Part shown: positions 32,496 to 43,497 of the stretch, piece by piece | Layout: every line of letters starts with the position of its first letter | Position numbering within the stretch: the stretch's first letter is position 1 | DNA from: Obelidium mucronatum | Lineage: Eukaryota > Chytridiomycota > Chytridiomycetes > Chytridiales > Chytriomycetaceae | Length of the DNA stretch: 64,000 nt | Direction: 5' to 3' | NCBI GenBank assembly: GCA_025765595.1 | Contig: JAIVFH010000029.1 | Span: 124,001 to 188,000 of the forward strand | Made by a program: the position numbers and the translations under genes | Notes under the pieces: generated by a model | Seen by the model: only the letters and a program-made list of their open reading frames with translations | The model's database searches: none | Told to the model about the DNA's origin: nothing

Positions 32496-34738
32496 TCAAA
32501 TGAACGCCCATCCTCTTTTGGGCGTTGGTGTTGAACGCGCCACAGAATCGGGAGTTTTGCTTCCACTTGTCTTCATCAGCGACTTCAGGAATTGAGTTTC
32601 CGCATATTGCTGCGAAAGCGCTTGCGTCAATCGTTCAATCTCTCGCTCCAACTCTTTGGCACGGGACTTTTTGAGTTTTTCAGACGAACCAACCATTTGT
32701 AGATTCATTTGAATCACCACGCTCTCCATTTCTTCTGCGCGCTGTTTCATCCTTTGAGCTTCTAGTTGAGTTTCAGATAAAGTCTGCAGCGTTCCTTCGC
32801 ATGTGGTTTTAACAGCCTCCAGTTGTTCCTTCAAGCTTGTAATTTCGGATTCGTATGCTGCTGACCTGGTGATGACTTGTTTCTCCGCAATGTCGTGGCG
32901 ATTCAAAAGTTCGTTGTGATTTTGATTCAATAGAGCGTGATTTGCTGTCAAGTCACTATGGAGTGTCCGAGTTAACACCAGATCCGCTTCCAACCCTGCA
33001 TTCTTTGCTAAAAGCGCCTCGCAGTTGGCGTTTGTTGAAGACAATTCCGCTTGAAGCGCAATTTCATCTTCCACCGAAGACTGTTGCAGGTCCTGGTGTG
33101 CAGCTTGCAATTGAGAATGCTCCACCTCAAGTTGCTGATGACGTTCTCCAGCTTCATCAAGTTGATTCTGTAGCCTCTTATTCTCTGCAATGAGGAGATT
33201 CACTTCAGTTTCACGAGTTTCGGCGGACTCCAACAGCGATCTCTTGAGAAACTTTGACTCCCGAGTCAGAATCTGGTTTTCCTTTTGAATTTCGGCTAGC
33301 TGGGCGCGAATATCGTCGATTTCATGGGAATCGCCGTACATGGATAGAATACTGTTTCTTCCACTTATGCTTCCGTCTTCATTTGGGAATCTTGGAGTGG
33401 CTGCAGCCGCAGCCGGTTTTGAAGCAGAAAGGAGTTCAAGACACTTGGAAATGAGAGCTTCTGATTGGTTTTTGGCAGAACCTAGGCGGACAAGGGCGAG
33501 ATTATGGTCCAATGCAAGTTGGGTGGAGAGGAGGTTTGCTTCAGCGGGATGGGTGGCATTCCCTGAAAGGTTGTAGGAGTTAAAGAGACTCCAAGTTTTG
33601 CATAATATCAATAACTGCACACACCTATAGACAGAACAATGTTTTGATCTCGTGTGAATAATCCAGCCGCAAGTAGTTTCGACCATGCATCATGGTATTC
33701 CGATTCGTCATTGCTGGTTTCAATTGAAATCACACGTTTCCCAAAATAACGTTCGATGGGATCTTGGATTTTTGGACCACCCGCTTCTTTTGTACCAAAG
33801 AGCCGCTGTTTTATCGCGCTGATGGACCGCTTCTCAGGAATTGCGGATGGAACTTGAAACTTCAAAACTGCTGAAATAGGACCAATCACTTCTTCAAATG
33901 TTGATGCATCCTTGACGTTTTTGGCATACCCTCCTATTATTATTTGATAAATATCACAAAAAACAAACACCAATTTGATTCTAATTTAGTTACCAATCAG
34001 AATGCCTCGCGTGTTGGTTGATTGTGAGATTGTCTCTTGCAACAGAGTCAGTACATCAGAGTCCTCTTCGTCGCCATACAAAGACTCCAGCGCCAGCTCA
34101 TTTGCATCGATAAACTGTAGTCCAAATGCTTCGGCAAGTTTTGTAGAATGGGTATCTTTGCCTATATATAATAAGCGAATTCAGGGTTTACTGTACACCA
34201 AGTCTGCTTTACAAGGGATTCTCATTTGCCTAATGTCAACAGGATTTTTGGCCGATGAACTGAGAGCAGCTCTGTTTTAAGAAAGGCCGAAACTTGTTGA
34301 TACACTCCTTCGAATTGTTTGAATGATATGACTTCGACAAGTTTGACATCATCTGACTTTTGAGTGGGTAGAACTGAGTAAGCTGATTCCGCAAACAAAG
34401 CCCCGGGATACGACATCAGAATGTGAGCAGATGGCGTCGAGTTATCTTCGGGGATGAATAAGGGACTGCTTTCATCCGTCAGTTCTAAATATGGTGTAAA
34501 TTAGTCGGGGCCGACACTGTTTTTTGAGTTTACCAATCAGCAGCCCGTCATGAAGATCCCTTTGATCATTGGAGCTCATATACTTTTCAATGGCATTGAG
34601 AATATGGATGTCCAGTTCCCGTTGTTGGACCTTGTTATGGTCTGCAATCACACTTTCCATTTTCGGAAATTTGAGCTTGTAAATAGGAAGTTGCCCCCCG
34701 CCAAAAAGTCGCGTGCATGGACACTCATTTATTGACAT
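32496..34738 (-). CDS. Degenerate adenylate-kinase-like / coiled-coil protein (tandem copy 1)
   Basis: Five exons (34738-34534, 34484-34230, 34161-33994, 33933-33625, 33562-32496) give a frame-consistent 667-residue protein. Residues about 60-330 look like worn NMP-kinase modules: a P-loop position that now reads ILLTLGKDTHSTKLAEAFGL, an NMP-site equivalent GILIGGYAKNVKDASTFEEV with GPISAVLKF, and a second P-loop position NIVLSIGNATHPAEANLLSTQLA. None has GxPGxGK, so catalysis is unlikely. The C-terminal half is a long coiled coil (heptads of Leu/Gln/Glu, for example LLIAENKRLQNQLDEAG). The second intron (34162-34229) appears to use a GC donor. All intron positions match copy 2. Probably structural or scaffolding; no described family recognised. 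Confidence 0.72.
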
Positions 34739-34778
34739 GTATTTGATGTTATTCTTCTATAGTCCTTCCCGTCAATCA

Positions 34779-36946
34779 TTATCTTCGTTTCCCTTCCAAA
34801 AACGACCACATTTTTCTACCCGACGACGACGACCTCTCCAAGTTTGTGCTGCTCCGCTCAGACCCCAACAATGATTTTAAAAATTGAGTTTCAGCGGTTA
34901 ACGAAGCAACAGCCTGCTCCATTCTATCCAATTCAACCTCCAACTCCTTTGCCCGGGATTTTTTGTACTTTTCACTCGCCTTCACCAACTGCAAATTGAG
35001 CTGGCCAGCAATGGTTTCCAGCTCAATTTGCCTTTGTGCGTGGATATCTGTTTCGAATAGAGCATCTTCCATCTTTTTAACAGCATCGTCGCGATTCGTG
35101 TTGGAAACCACCAGCTCTTCCTTCAGTTTGGCAATCTGGGCTTCGTAAAAGATTTTACGGTTTGCTGCTTCGTCTTCAGAGGCGGTGTGATTGGATTGTA
35201 ATTGTTGGTGAGTTGCGATAAGCAAATCGTGTTTTTCGGTGAGACCCGCGAAAAGAGTTTGCGTTTCCGATAACTGAGTTTCAAGTTCTCCCTTTTGATT
35301 CGTCAGACCATCGCGCTCGGTTATTACTTGATCCAGCTTATCCTGGATGGCTTCATATTTTTCGAGAGAAGACCTCAACAGTTCTGTATGGGATGTTTGT
35401 AACGCCGAATGGTGATTCTTTAGGTCGGTCAATTCGTTTTCAAGGTTGGAAATTGTGTCCTGGTGTGCCTTGTTTTCAGAGAGGAGGACATTGACTTCAG
35501 CTGTGTGCGTCTCTTTGGCGTCGATAAGCGCTCGTTGGAGATATTTGGATTCCTTGGAAAGTTGCTTGTTTTCTTGTAAAAGGGCCGAAACTTGCTGACG
35601 CAGTAGTGTCAGCTCATCAGTGTCTGAAAGAGGTGGTGGAGTATGGCTGGTTCTGAGTTTTTCTCCGACCGTCTGGGATGGGATATTCGATTCTTTGGTG
35701 GTGATTGTATTGTTTGGGTTATTGGTATTGAGTAGCTCCAGGCATTTGGAAACGAGGGCTTCCGATTGATATTTCGTGGAACCGAGACGTACAAGAGCCA
35801 GGTTATGATTGATTGCTAACTGGGAGGAGAGAAGGTTCGCTTCCGCAGGATAAGAGCCATTTCCTGTTTGAATGACATGAGTGGGAAGCAATAAAGATGA
35901 ATGAAGGCACAGAAAACAAACCGATTGAAAGAACAATATTCTGATCCCGAGAAAATAAACCAGCCGCAAATAGCTTGGCCCATGCCTCTTGGTACTGAGA
36001 TTCGTCATCACCGTTTCCCTTCACGGGAATCACACGAGAGCCAAAGTATTTGATGAGTGGCTTTTCCACAGCATCGACATTATCAACGAAACCAAACAGG
36101 CGGCGCTTTATAGCTTCCACAGAGTTGTTGGTGACGAACGAGGAATTAAAGTTGAGCACTGCTGAGATGGGACCAAATCGTTTCTCAAACTCAATAGCAT
36201 CTTCAACTGTAGATGGGAAGCCATCTGGAAGAAAAAAATGCAAACAAAATTAGATTACGTATTTCAGGAAGATATAATGTATGCTAACCAATCAAGATTC
36301 CCCGTGTATTTGTTGAAGCAACAATAGCGTTTTGTAACAAACTCAACATGTCGTCATTGCCCACGCCAAGTTCTTTGGAATTGATATGATCCAGTCCGAA
36401 TTCATTTGCCAACTGTACAGAATGAATATCTTTCCCTGTCAAAAAGATTAAGCTGGTGGAATTTGTAGAATGCGTGATGGGAGAACACACACCCAAGGCC
36501 AAGACCAGCTTTGGTCTGTGTACAGATAAGAGCTCTTTCTCCAATATAGAAGAAACACTTTGACACACTTGGTTATATTTCTTGAATGACAGGACCTCAA
36601 CAAGTTTGACATTGTCAGATTCTTGAGTCGGAAGAACAGCAAAATCCGATTCTTGAAACAAAGCACCAGGATATGACAATAGCGCATGGGCAGAAGGGAT
36701 AGATTCGTCATTAGTAATAAACAGCGGACTTGCCGGATCAGTGAGTTCTGTGAAGAAGAAAAGATAGGGGTGTTTCAGTCGACAACCAACATTTTGACAG
36801 CCTTGTGCGAGTATACCAATCAACAGTCCAGCATATCGATCCATTTGATCCGCTGTCTTCATATGCAGCTTGATGGCATCCAGGATGCACAGATCGAGCT
36901 CGCGCTGTTGTTGAGTTGCTACAGCTTCATTGTCGACCTTGTCCAT
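34779..36946 (-). CDS. Degenerate adenylate-kinase-like / coiled-coil protein (tandem copy 2)
   Basis: Five exons (36946-36817, 36747-36493, 36435-36289, 36224-35922, 35863-34779) give a frame-consistent 639-residue protein, collinear with the neighbouring copy. The NMP-kinase ancestry is clearest here: GILIDGFPSTVEDAIEFEKR followed by FGPISAVLNF matches the adenylate kinase DGFPR signature except R to S. The nucleotide-loop positions are LVLALGKDIHSVQLANEFGL and NIVLSIGNGSYPAEANLLSS, both without a Walker A. An N-terminal block (LLIELTDPASPLF, HALLSYPGALFQESDFAVLP) may be a third, more decayed module. A long coiled coil follows (LIDAKETHTAEVNVLLSENK). Only 40 bases separate it from copy 1. 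In copy 2 every intron has a GT donor. Confidence 0.74.
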
Positions 36947-37237
36947 TATAATCTATGCAAATTTATTATGGCTTTTTCTCAGGCTTGTACAGTGAAAATA
37001 AGGGGAAACCCCGAACTGGAGTCTTGTGTGAACGGTTATTTATTCCGCCTGGAGCCTTTTGTGATCAACTTGTATGTCGTGCTTCTTTCAGGATCCATGT
37101 TTCGAATCACCGGCACACACAGCTTTTAAAAATGCACATCAGAGTTTAAGAGGAGAATACTAAAAGTTAACTGTGTAAGGATCATGCTGGCGCTCTTAAA
37201 AACAAATAAAACAAATAGAATAATTATTTAAGCCAAA

Positions 37238-38708
37238 ATGCTCTTCTTCAACGCAGACAACGGCTACTTGGAGGGAATCGTTCGCGGCTACAAGGCGGGC
37301 ATTCTGACGACGTCGCAGTACCTCAACCTGTCGCAGTGCGAGACGCTCGAGGGTATTTTCCCGTGGTTTCACGTTTAGTTCCGGTGTCCAATTCTTTCCC
37401 CCCGCAGACCTCAAACTGCAGCTGTCGTCGACCGACTACGGCGGCTTTCTGCAGAACGAACCGTCGCCGCTGGCAACGACAACAATCGCCGAAAAGGCGC
37501 GCGAGAAGCTCGTCGCCGAGTTTGCGTATCTGCGCTCGCAGGCAAGCAGGCCGCTGGCCACGTTCCTCGACTACATTACGTAAGCAGCTGTGTGTGGCGG
37601 CGCTGGGCGGCGGCGCGGGGTGCGGGCGATCGCGGCGTGTTGTTTGGGAAAACGACAATCCCCACCCGCCTCATAAAACATCACTCGTATTAACCACTTC
37701 TCGCTCCCGTCTTTAGCTACGGATATATGATCGACAATGTCATTTTACTCATTACTGGAACCCTCCATGAACGCGATACCCATGAATTACTTGAAAGATG
37801 CCATCCACTTGGAATGTTTGACACAATCGCGGCTCTCTGTGTTGCTACAAATGTTGCTGAACTATTCAACACTGTCATGGTGGAAACTCCATTGGGTAAA
37901 ACGCGCCAAAAACGAAACTCTAGTTTTTTTAATGCTTCAAAAAATCAGCACCATACTTTGAAAAGTGTCTTTCAGCAAACGATTTGGATGAGTTGAATAT
38001 TGAAATTATCCGAAACACTTTGTACAAGGCGTATTTGGAGGATTTCCATGGATACTGTCAAAGTTTGGATCCAGTGACAGCTGAAGTCATGGGAGAAATC
38101 CTTCAGGTATTCAAAAATCTTTTGTATTCTTCCGGCTGTGTTCTAATTTTTATTTATTTATTTTATTGTCTTTGCAGTTTGAAGCTGATCGTCGTGTCAT
38201 CAACATCACCATTAATTCCTTCAACACTGAATTGTCCAAAGATGATCGTTTGAAGCTGTTTCCTACAACTGGAAGACTATTTCCCGAGGGAGTTTTCCGG
38301 CTTGCAAGAGCCGATGATGTCGACCAAGTGCGTGCCGCGGTTGACTTCTACGCAGTAAGTGGAGTCTGTTAAAATTAAAGGGGGCTCTTTCCTGATTACA
38401 TCGAACTTCATTAGGAGTACAGAGACTTTTTTGATGGTATTGCTGGAGACAGGTCATTGGAGGACCGCTTTTTTGAGTTTGAAGTCAAACTCAACAAGTC
38501 CGCGTTCTTGCAACAATTTCAGTACGGAGTATTTTATGCGTATTTGAAATTGAAGGAACAAGAGGTAGATGATTGATTGTCTTGCAAAAAGTACATGCAA
38601 TATTCTTATTTCCCCTTACGTTAACAGATTAGAAACATTGTTTGGATCGCTGAATGCATTGCTCAACAACAAAAGGATCGAATTAACTCATACATCCCGA
38701 TCTTCTGA
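37238..38708 (+). CDS. VMA6: V-type proton ATPase subunit d (Vma6)
   Basis: Seven exons (37238-37352, 37408-37579, 37717-37895, 37976-38106, 38178-38354, 38415-38564, 38628-38708) give a frame-consistent 334-residue protein, close to the 345 of yeast Vma6. Family blocks are [83 protein letters not shown] and [18 protein letters not shown]. Subunit d caps the V0 c-ring on vacuole/endosome membranes and couples it to the central stalk of V1. Exons 1 and 2 are noticeably GC-rich. All introns have ordinary GT-AG ends. Confidence 0.96.
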
Positions 38709-38815
38709 GAAACTGAGAAAATAGTACAGTCCTTCATTCGTTTACGAAATCTTTTTTTTTGATGACCCCAATTTAATAAAATGATCATGTTTCCAAATGT
38801 TTATTTGTTAAACTA

Positions 38816-40138
38816 TTATGTTTCGTGAAGGCGTCTTTGCATTCTTGGTGAAGACGATGATGAAGAATGTCGTGTAAGGTCCTTGGACTCCTCCGCTGAT
38901 GGCGGCCGGAGATTCAATCCAACCAAAGACCGATTCTGCGGTGATGTTGCTGTTGAATGAGAAATTGAGCGACAATGGGGAGAATTTGTTCCCGTTGAAA
39001 GAGTCAGCAGATTTGGTTTTGATACCACAGACAAATTATTCTGCGATGAAACCAACGATGGAACAGATCGATGGAGTTGCTGCTTTTGATCTATCGAAAC
39101 TATATTCGAGCTCTTGCTCTCCCGACTTGTGCCGTTTATGCTACTTCCACTCATGCAAGAATATAGTATCTTGATGGAATTGTTTCTCGCGCGCTTGACT
39201 GCTGTTGATCCGCCCGTGTGAGTGGAAGAAGAAGGAATTTCGGTGTCACTTTTCGCTCGTGATTCAACGGTGGATTGTTGCCCACAGCCACTCGCCAAAT
39301 CTTCCATACTTTTTTCCAAATCCATTTTCGCTTGCCCCACAGAGCGAGCAATCGACCGCTCCATACTTTCTTCCTTGATTATATTAGGTACAATGAGGCT
39401 GGCAATCATGAGTGCTATTTTAATTGAATCCAGCAAATGGATAAAGGCAGGATTCCCTTCCTGCAACAATCCCGTGTTCCCTGTGGGATCCACGCTTTCA
39501 ATCGCCTTGCACAGATCAATAAGTAGCACAATCACGAATTTGATGGCATCACTGGCCAGGATTGCTTTGTATGCGCGCATACTCAAGCCGGCTTCACGAT
39601 TGTTTTTGAAGATTTGAGATATACCAAAAATAGTTGACATCATGATAATGATTCCTATAATCATGTCCAGAGAGTACAGAATGACGCTTGTGGCGTATTC
39701 TCCATTGTTGTTGTTGCTGCTGTTACCGTTGAAGCCATTGTTGTTCTTGTTCGGCAAAGTCTGATACACAGTGAATACAGATACTTGAGCAATCGCAGCC
39801 ATGACATATAGAGTGCAAATGGCGCGCATTGTAAGGTGGAATAGTTTCCTGTACACTTTCGGCAAGATCATCATAAGTCGTTCTGAAAGCAGATAATATA
39901 GCAGAACGCACGCGATATCTAGAGGCAAGAATAATAAAATATAACGCGCAAATGGATCCAGCCAGGTTGTATTGTAATACGCCGTTGCCAGTACCGGTTT
40001 TAACAAATGGGAGGTTGCAGCAGCAACTAAAATCATTGAGGCATTTGTAGCGGAAGTAAAAAGGCGTAAACACGTTGCTGCCGTTGTTGCTACTGCTATT
40101 ATAATAGCTGCAAGAAAGATGTTGTTGCTTGTGTCCAT
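38816..40138 (-). CDS. Seven-TM membrane protein with Ser-rich cytoplasmic tail (GPCR-like)
   Basis: A single-exon frame of 440 residues from ATG at 40136-40138. Seven hydrophobic segments can be drawn: IFLAAIIIAVATTAATCL, SMILVAAATSHLLKPVL, YILLFLPLDIACVLLYYLL, AICTLYVMAAIAQVSVFTVY, ILYSLDMIIGIIIMMSTIF, DAIKFVIVLLIDL and IKIALMIASLIVPNII. The N-terminus is short, the loop between TM4 and TM5 is Asn-rich with N-glycosylation sequons, and the last ~170 residues are Ser/Thr-rich with several SPxxR-like sites (TSPQNRS, SSPRMQR), typical of regulated receptor tails. No DRY or NPxxY signature is seen, so class membership is open. Receptor function is inferred from topology alone. Confidence 0.65.
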   Translation of the reverse strand: MDTSNNIFLAAIIIAVATTAATCLRLFTSATNASMILVAAATSHLLKPVLATAYYNTTWLDPFARYILLFLPLDIACVLLYYLLSERLMMILPKVYRKLFHLTMRAICTLYVMAAIAQVSVFTVYQTLPNKNNNGFNGNSSNNNNGEYATSVILYSLDMIIGIIIMMSTIFGISQIFKNNREAGLSMRAYKAILASDAIKFVIVLLIDLCKAIESVDPTGNTGLLQEGNPAFIHLLDSIKIALMIASLIVPNIIKEESMERSIARSVGQAKMDLEKSMEDLASGCGQQSTVESRAKSDTEIPSSSTHTGGSTAVKRARNNSIKILYSCMSGSSINGTSRESKSSNIVSIDQKQQLHRSVPSLVSSQNNLSVVSKPNLLTLSTGTNSPHCRSISHSTATSPQNRSLVGLNLRPPSAEESKDLTRHSSSSSSPRMQRRLHET

Positions 40139-40639
40139 CAATCGATCTGTTTAGAAATGACGTTTGACTTGATGGACAATGGGAATAGAAAAATAAGAAA
40201 ACAATGCAAAATGTGGTTTATCTGTAAGCAAATCATTCTTTCGAGTGTTTAGATGTGTGTTCGATGCGATATTTCTTGGAATAATGGAGTTCGAAATGGG
40301 TACACATCTTTTAGAGTTTGACTTATAGAGTTTATTAAGATAGAACCTTTCCAGAAGAGAGAGTTCAAAAAAAAGAAGAATGAAGCAGGGAATAGTTTCT
40401 ATTATCACAGTAATTTATTTCCTCTTGCATATTGAAAAGGTTAGCGAGAAACACGAGAGCCAGAGTACACTTCGACCGTTCGCACAAACGCAACACTCCC
40501 TGGTCTAAAAGGAACGCGATTTGAATTATCAGTTTTGAACTTTAAAGGTTCGAAACCAGCATTAGTAAAAATTCCATCTCCTCTGGTTGCTCCAGCCTTT
40601 CTCAAAGAAGTTACAAATCTGCCCCAACACAAACCACGA
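40139..40639. other. Divergent intergenic region
   Basis: About 500 bases between the 7TM gene (minus) and the UspA-like gene (plus). It presumably contains both promoters. Open frames here are short and lack domains. A GGTTCGAAACC string near 40547 resembles a tRNA T-loop but no cloverleaf surrounds it. Confidence 0.45.
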
Positions 40640-41155
40640 ATGGACTATCGACACAACATCTTGATACTTCTGGACGAGTCCTCTGACGCTCCAGATACAA
40701 TCACTTCAGCCCTCACCAGCTTAGACGCAAGCAACCCACATGGCACAATCACAATCATTCGCATTATTGAAACCACCAGGGATCAACAGTGCGCACTACA
40801 AGATACCACTTCCCTGCTCCAATCATTCGCCGATCACATGAACTCGGAAACAAAACTCTACGTATACGTGCTGCCGCAAGAGATGAGGGGGTTGGAGTTT
40901 GCCGTTTCAAAGTTGGTGAAAAAGGTTCAACCGGATTTACTAGTCTTTGCATTGACCATCTGCGATTCTGTGTCGGTTGCAAACTACTACTTTAATGAAT
41001 TGCGGAATGGACATGATGTTCATGTGAAGTATGTGACGGCGTCCAAACGGAGGAGTGGGGATACAGAGGACAATGGGGAATCAGATGAGGAAGGGTCTTC
41101 GCCGTGGTGTATTCAGAATGTACAGAGATGTACCAGTCCTATTGGTTGGGACTAA
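40640..41155 (+). CDS. UspA-like (universal stress protein fold) protein
   Basis: A single-exon frame; the ATG at 40640 (MDYRHNILILLDESS) gives 171 residues, while the open frame extends upstream to 40535. The pattern of strand NILILLDESSDAPDTITSAL, second strand GTITIIRIIETT, a helix FADHM, strand LYVYVLPQ, helix FAVSKLVKKVQPDLLVFAL and final strand VHVKYVTA fits the Rossmann-like UspA/HUP fold, with Asp in the first loop as usual. The ATP-binding Gly motif (G-2x-G-9x-GS/T) is not evident, so it may not bind ATP. The acidic tail (TEDNGESDEEGS) is unlike most members. Assignment is by secondary-structure pattern only. Confidence 0.5.
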   Translation: MDYRHNILILLDESSDAPDTITSALTSLDASNPHGTITIIRIIETTRDQQCALQDTTSLLQSFADHMNSETKLYVYVLPQEMRGLEFAVSKLVKKVQPDLLVFALTICDSVSVANYYFNELRNGHDVHVKYVTASKRRSGDTEDNGESDEEGSSPWCIQNVQRCTSPIGWD

Positions 41156-41310
41156 GAACTCCTCTGTGTTTCCATCCACGCTTTCTGGTCACGGCGTCTC
41201 TCTCTTTCAGCATTTAAAAACAAGCTTGATAACTATTTATATTAAATGTCACTATACCATTTATTCCTATTTTAATTGATTTACTTTATCCTATTTTTAA
41301 CTTAAACATA

Positions 41311-41826
41311 ATGGACAACAATCAGTATCGTTGGCGAAAGACAGGCAAGGCCGGGACTTGCTGGGTTTGCCGGAAAGAGAGCACAAGCGTTCTTGTATTC
41401 GGAGACAACGTTGATTGGTTCTATGTCTGCGACAGTCACATCAGGGATCCAACCTTCTGTACAGAGATTGCACAGAAGCAGCAACAGCCAGCTCAGCCTG
41501 AGCAAACTCAAGATATAAAGACGCCTTCTGGAGCCAACAATGAAAAAGACAAGGATGCGACTAAACAATCCGCATCGCTACTGGATATGTTCGATAAAGG
41601 ACTCAACTTTGTAAAGCCTGCCTCACCACCACCATCGCAAGCATCCGCATCAACTACACAGGCTACACCAACGGGTCCACGCTATTTCAAGCTTGACTCC
41701 AAGATACTGTTTCTCCGTGAAAGGGAACGCAGAGACAAGGAACAGCAAAAGCAAAAGGGGAAAACAAATATTTCTGCGCTAAGGGATCTGGAAAAGATTG
41801 GCGTTCCCAAAACCCAGCTTTCTTGA
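41311..41826 (+). CDS. VFA1: VPS4-associated protein 1 (Vfa1)
   Basis: A single-exon frame of 171 residues. The N-terminus has the Vfa1 zinc-binding block: RKTGKAGTCWVCRKESTSVL, NVDWFYVCDSHIRDPTFC, with paired CxxC and CxxH. The C-terminus contains YFKLDSKILFLRERERRDKE, the conserved helix that contacts the Vps4 MIT domain, and ends in a short helical tail. Vfa1 stimulates the AAA ATPase Vps4 in ESCRT-III disassembly at endosomes. The Gln/Pro/Ser linker between the two blocks is variable in the family. Size is near the yeast protein (203). Confidence 0.88.
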   Translation: MDNNQYRWRKTGKAGTCWVCRKESTSVLVFGDNVDWFYVCDSHIRDPTFCTEIAQKQQQPAQPEQTQDIKTPSGANNEKDKDATKQSASLLDMFDKGLNFVKPASPPPSQASASTTQATPTGPRYFKLDSKILFLRERERRDKEQQKQKGKTNISALRDLEKIGVPKTQLS

Positions 41827-42048
41827 ATCAGTTTTTGTGGTTATCTTGATTCTTGAAGCGTTCAGTTGTGCAAGCTTCGTTTCTTCTTCTTCTTCTCTTC
41901 TATGTACAGGAAATAAAGGGATTCTATAACTCTTGAGGATCAGACGAGCTTTCTCAAAGTCCATCTTGTCAATTTTGATCAATTCCAGCCTTGTTAAACC
42001 TCTGTTGTAAAAATTCTATTTGGTGACTGATTATAGAAAGTTCATCGA

Positions 42049-43436
42049 ATGCCACCGAGCAACTTGCCCGCAATTGACTATACACGACGACTGCGGAAAC
42101 TGGCGGTGGCAGCTGGATTAAGTGGTGTATCAGTTGGCTGCATAGGTACCTAACTCCAAGACGTTGACAGCTGTCAGACTGACTGAATCTTTCTGCAGTT
42201 GCCGTTTTCGCCATTCGCTCGCTTTCATTTGTAACTGTAACATCTTCTGCCTCTTCTGCTGTGGGGGTCTCCTCCTTTTCGCTTTCGCTTCTTGGTCCCT
42301 GTGTTTCATCAGTTGGCACCGTCAAATGCACCTCATTGCCAAACGGACTTTCTGAGCCACACTATTCACTTTCAACCTCACTTCAGCTGAATTCAAACCC
42401 AAGTACCTTGGGCGGAAAGCTGAATCAGCAGCCAGAGCTGCTTCTGAAACTTTTACCATATACCGTCAACACTGCCGCTCTCTTGGCATGTATCTCATCC
42501 CTCTTTTTTGGCGTAACTGGAGGTTTTGCAGTGGGCGCATCGATGTATTCTTTGGATCGACCGGATGCTCTTCAACCGCTGTCCTTGATGGCTCTTGTGC
42601 TCACTGTGTTGGCGACTATTTGCCAACTTACTGCGCTGTGTACAGCAATTATTGGATCAAGCGCATTGAACAATCTTATTACGGATACCGTGTCCGTTTA
42701 TGGGCTTGGGACCCAAATCTCTGTTGGTGGACCTGTCGTCATTGCAATTGCTTTTTTACTCAACCTTCCTGCCGTCTGGTTGATCGCGAACGTGTTCATC
42801 TCGTTGCGAAATATTTCGAGTACGGAAGAGGATTGGGAAACGCGATTGCAGAGCGTTTCGATTGATAAACCAAAGTCTGTCAAAACCAGTAGTGATACGG
42901 TTGACTCAAGGACCGCCGCCAAGGAAGTTGCCACCAACAACTCACTCGAAGAACATCCTGCGAACGTTGCCACACGGAACCGACGATTGGATCAAGCTGC
43001 AGCAGGCCTGCAAGTTGACTTGGATTTTGAAAAGATACGTCCAGTTGAAGGGCTTCGAACTGTAGAAGATCCAGTCTTTCAGGTATCCAGAATCAAGTCG
43101 CTCACGGGCTCAATTGTGAATCCACCAGAACCTCATATACAAGTTTTATCCCCCATGTCTCCTCTTTTCGCAAACTCGGCGCTGCTGCAGCAAAAGCCAC
43201 CGTCAGCTCTTTTAGCAGCTGCTCAGCCAACGGAGGTGCGCGCTGCTCTTGTCAAGGAATGGGAACGGAAAAACTCCAAGGCTTCGTCGCCTGTTGCGCA
43301 GAGTTCAACAGATTCCGATACACGTATTCAAATGAGCCCACCTACTAGTAGCGAGACTATCCAAACAAAGATTCCATTAGCATTAGACCACATCGTTGTC
43401 ATGAGTATGCAGTATCTAGAAGCACCAAAGAAATAA
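42049..43436 (+). CDS. Four-TM plasma-membrane-type protein with cytoplasmic tail
   Basis: Two exons (42049-42145, 42199-43436) give a frame-consistent 444-residue protein. TM1 is interrupted by the intron (VAAGLSGVSVGCI / VAVFAIRSLSF). A loop of about 80 residues follows, then TM2 (ALLACISSLFFGVTGGFAVG), TM3 (LSLMALVLTVLATICQLTAL) and TM4 (VVIAIAFLLNLPAVWLIANV), and a hydrophilic tail of about 220 residues. One long first loop plus three close TMs is the SUR7/PalI/claudin-like arrangement of fungal membrane-domain proteins. I see no W-GLW-C-C motif, so the family link is only topological. The tail has Ser-Pro sites (VLSPMSPLF, QMSPPTSS). Confidence 0.6.
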
Positions 43437-43497
43437 AGTGATTGTACCTTAAAAAAATTCAAATCTACATTTTTTTGATTGATTTGAATCGTCACAC

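Noticed and set aside
40535..40560. tRNA-like T-loop (GGTTCGAAACC)
   Set aside because: No matching acceptor stem, D-arm or anticodon arm can be drawn on either strand.
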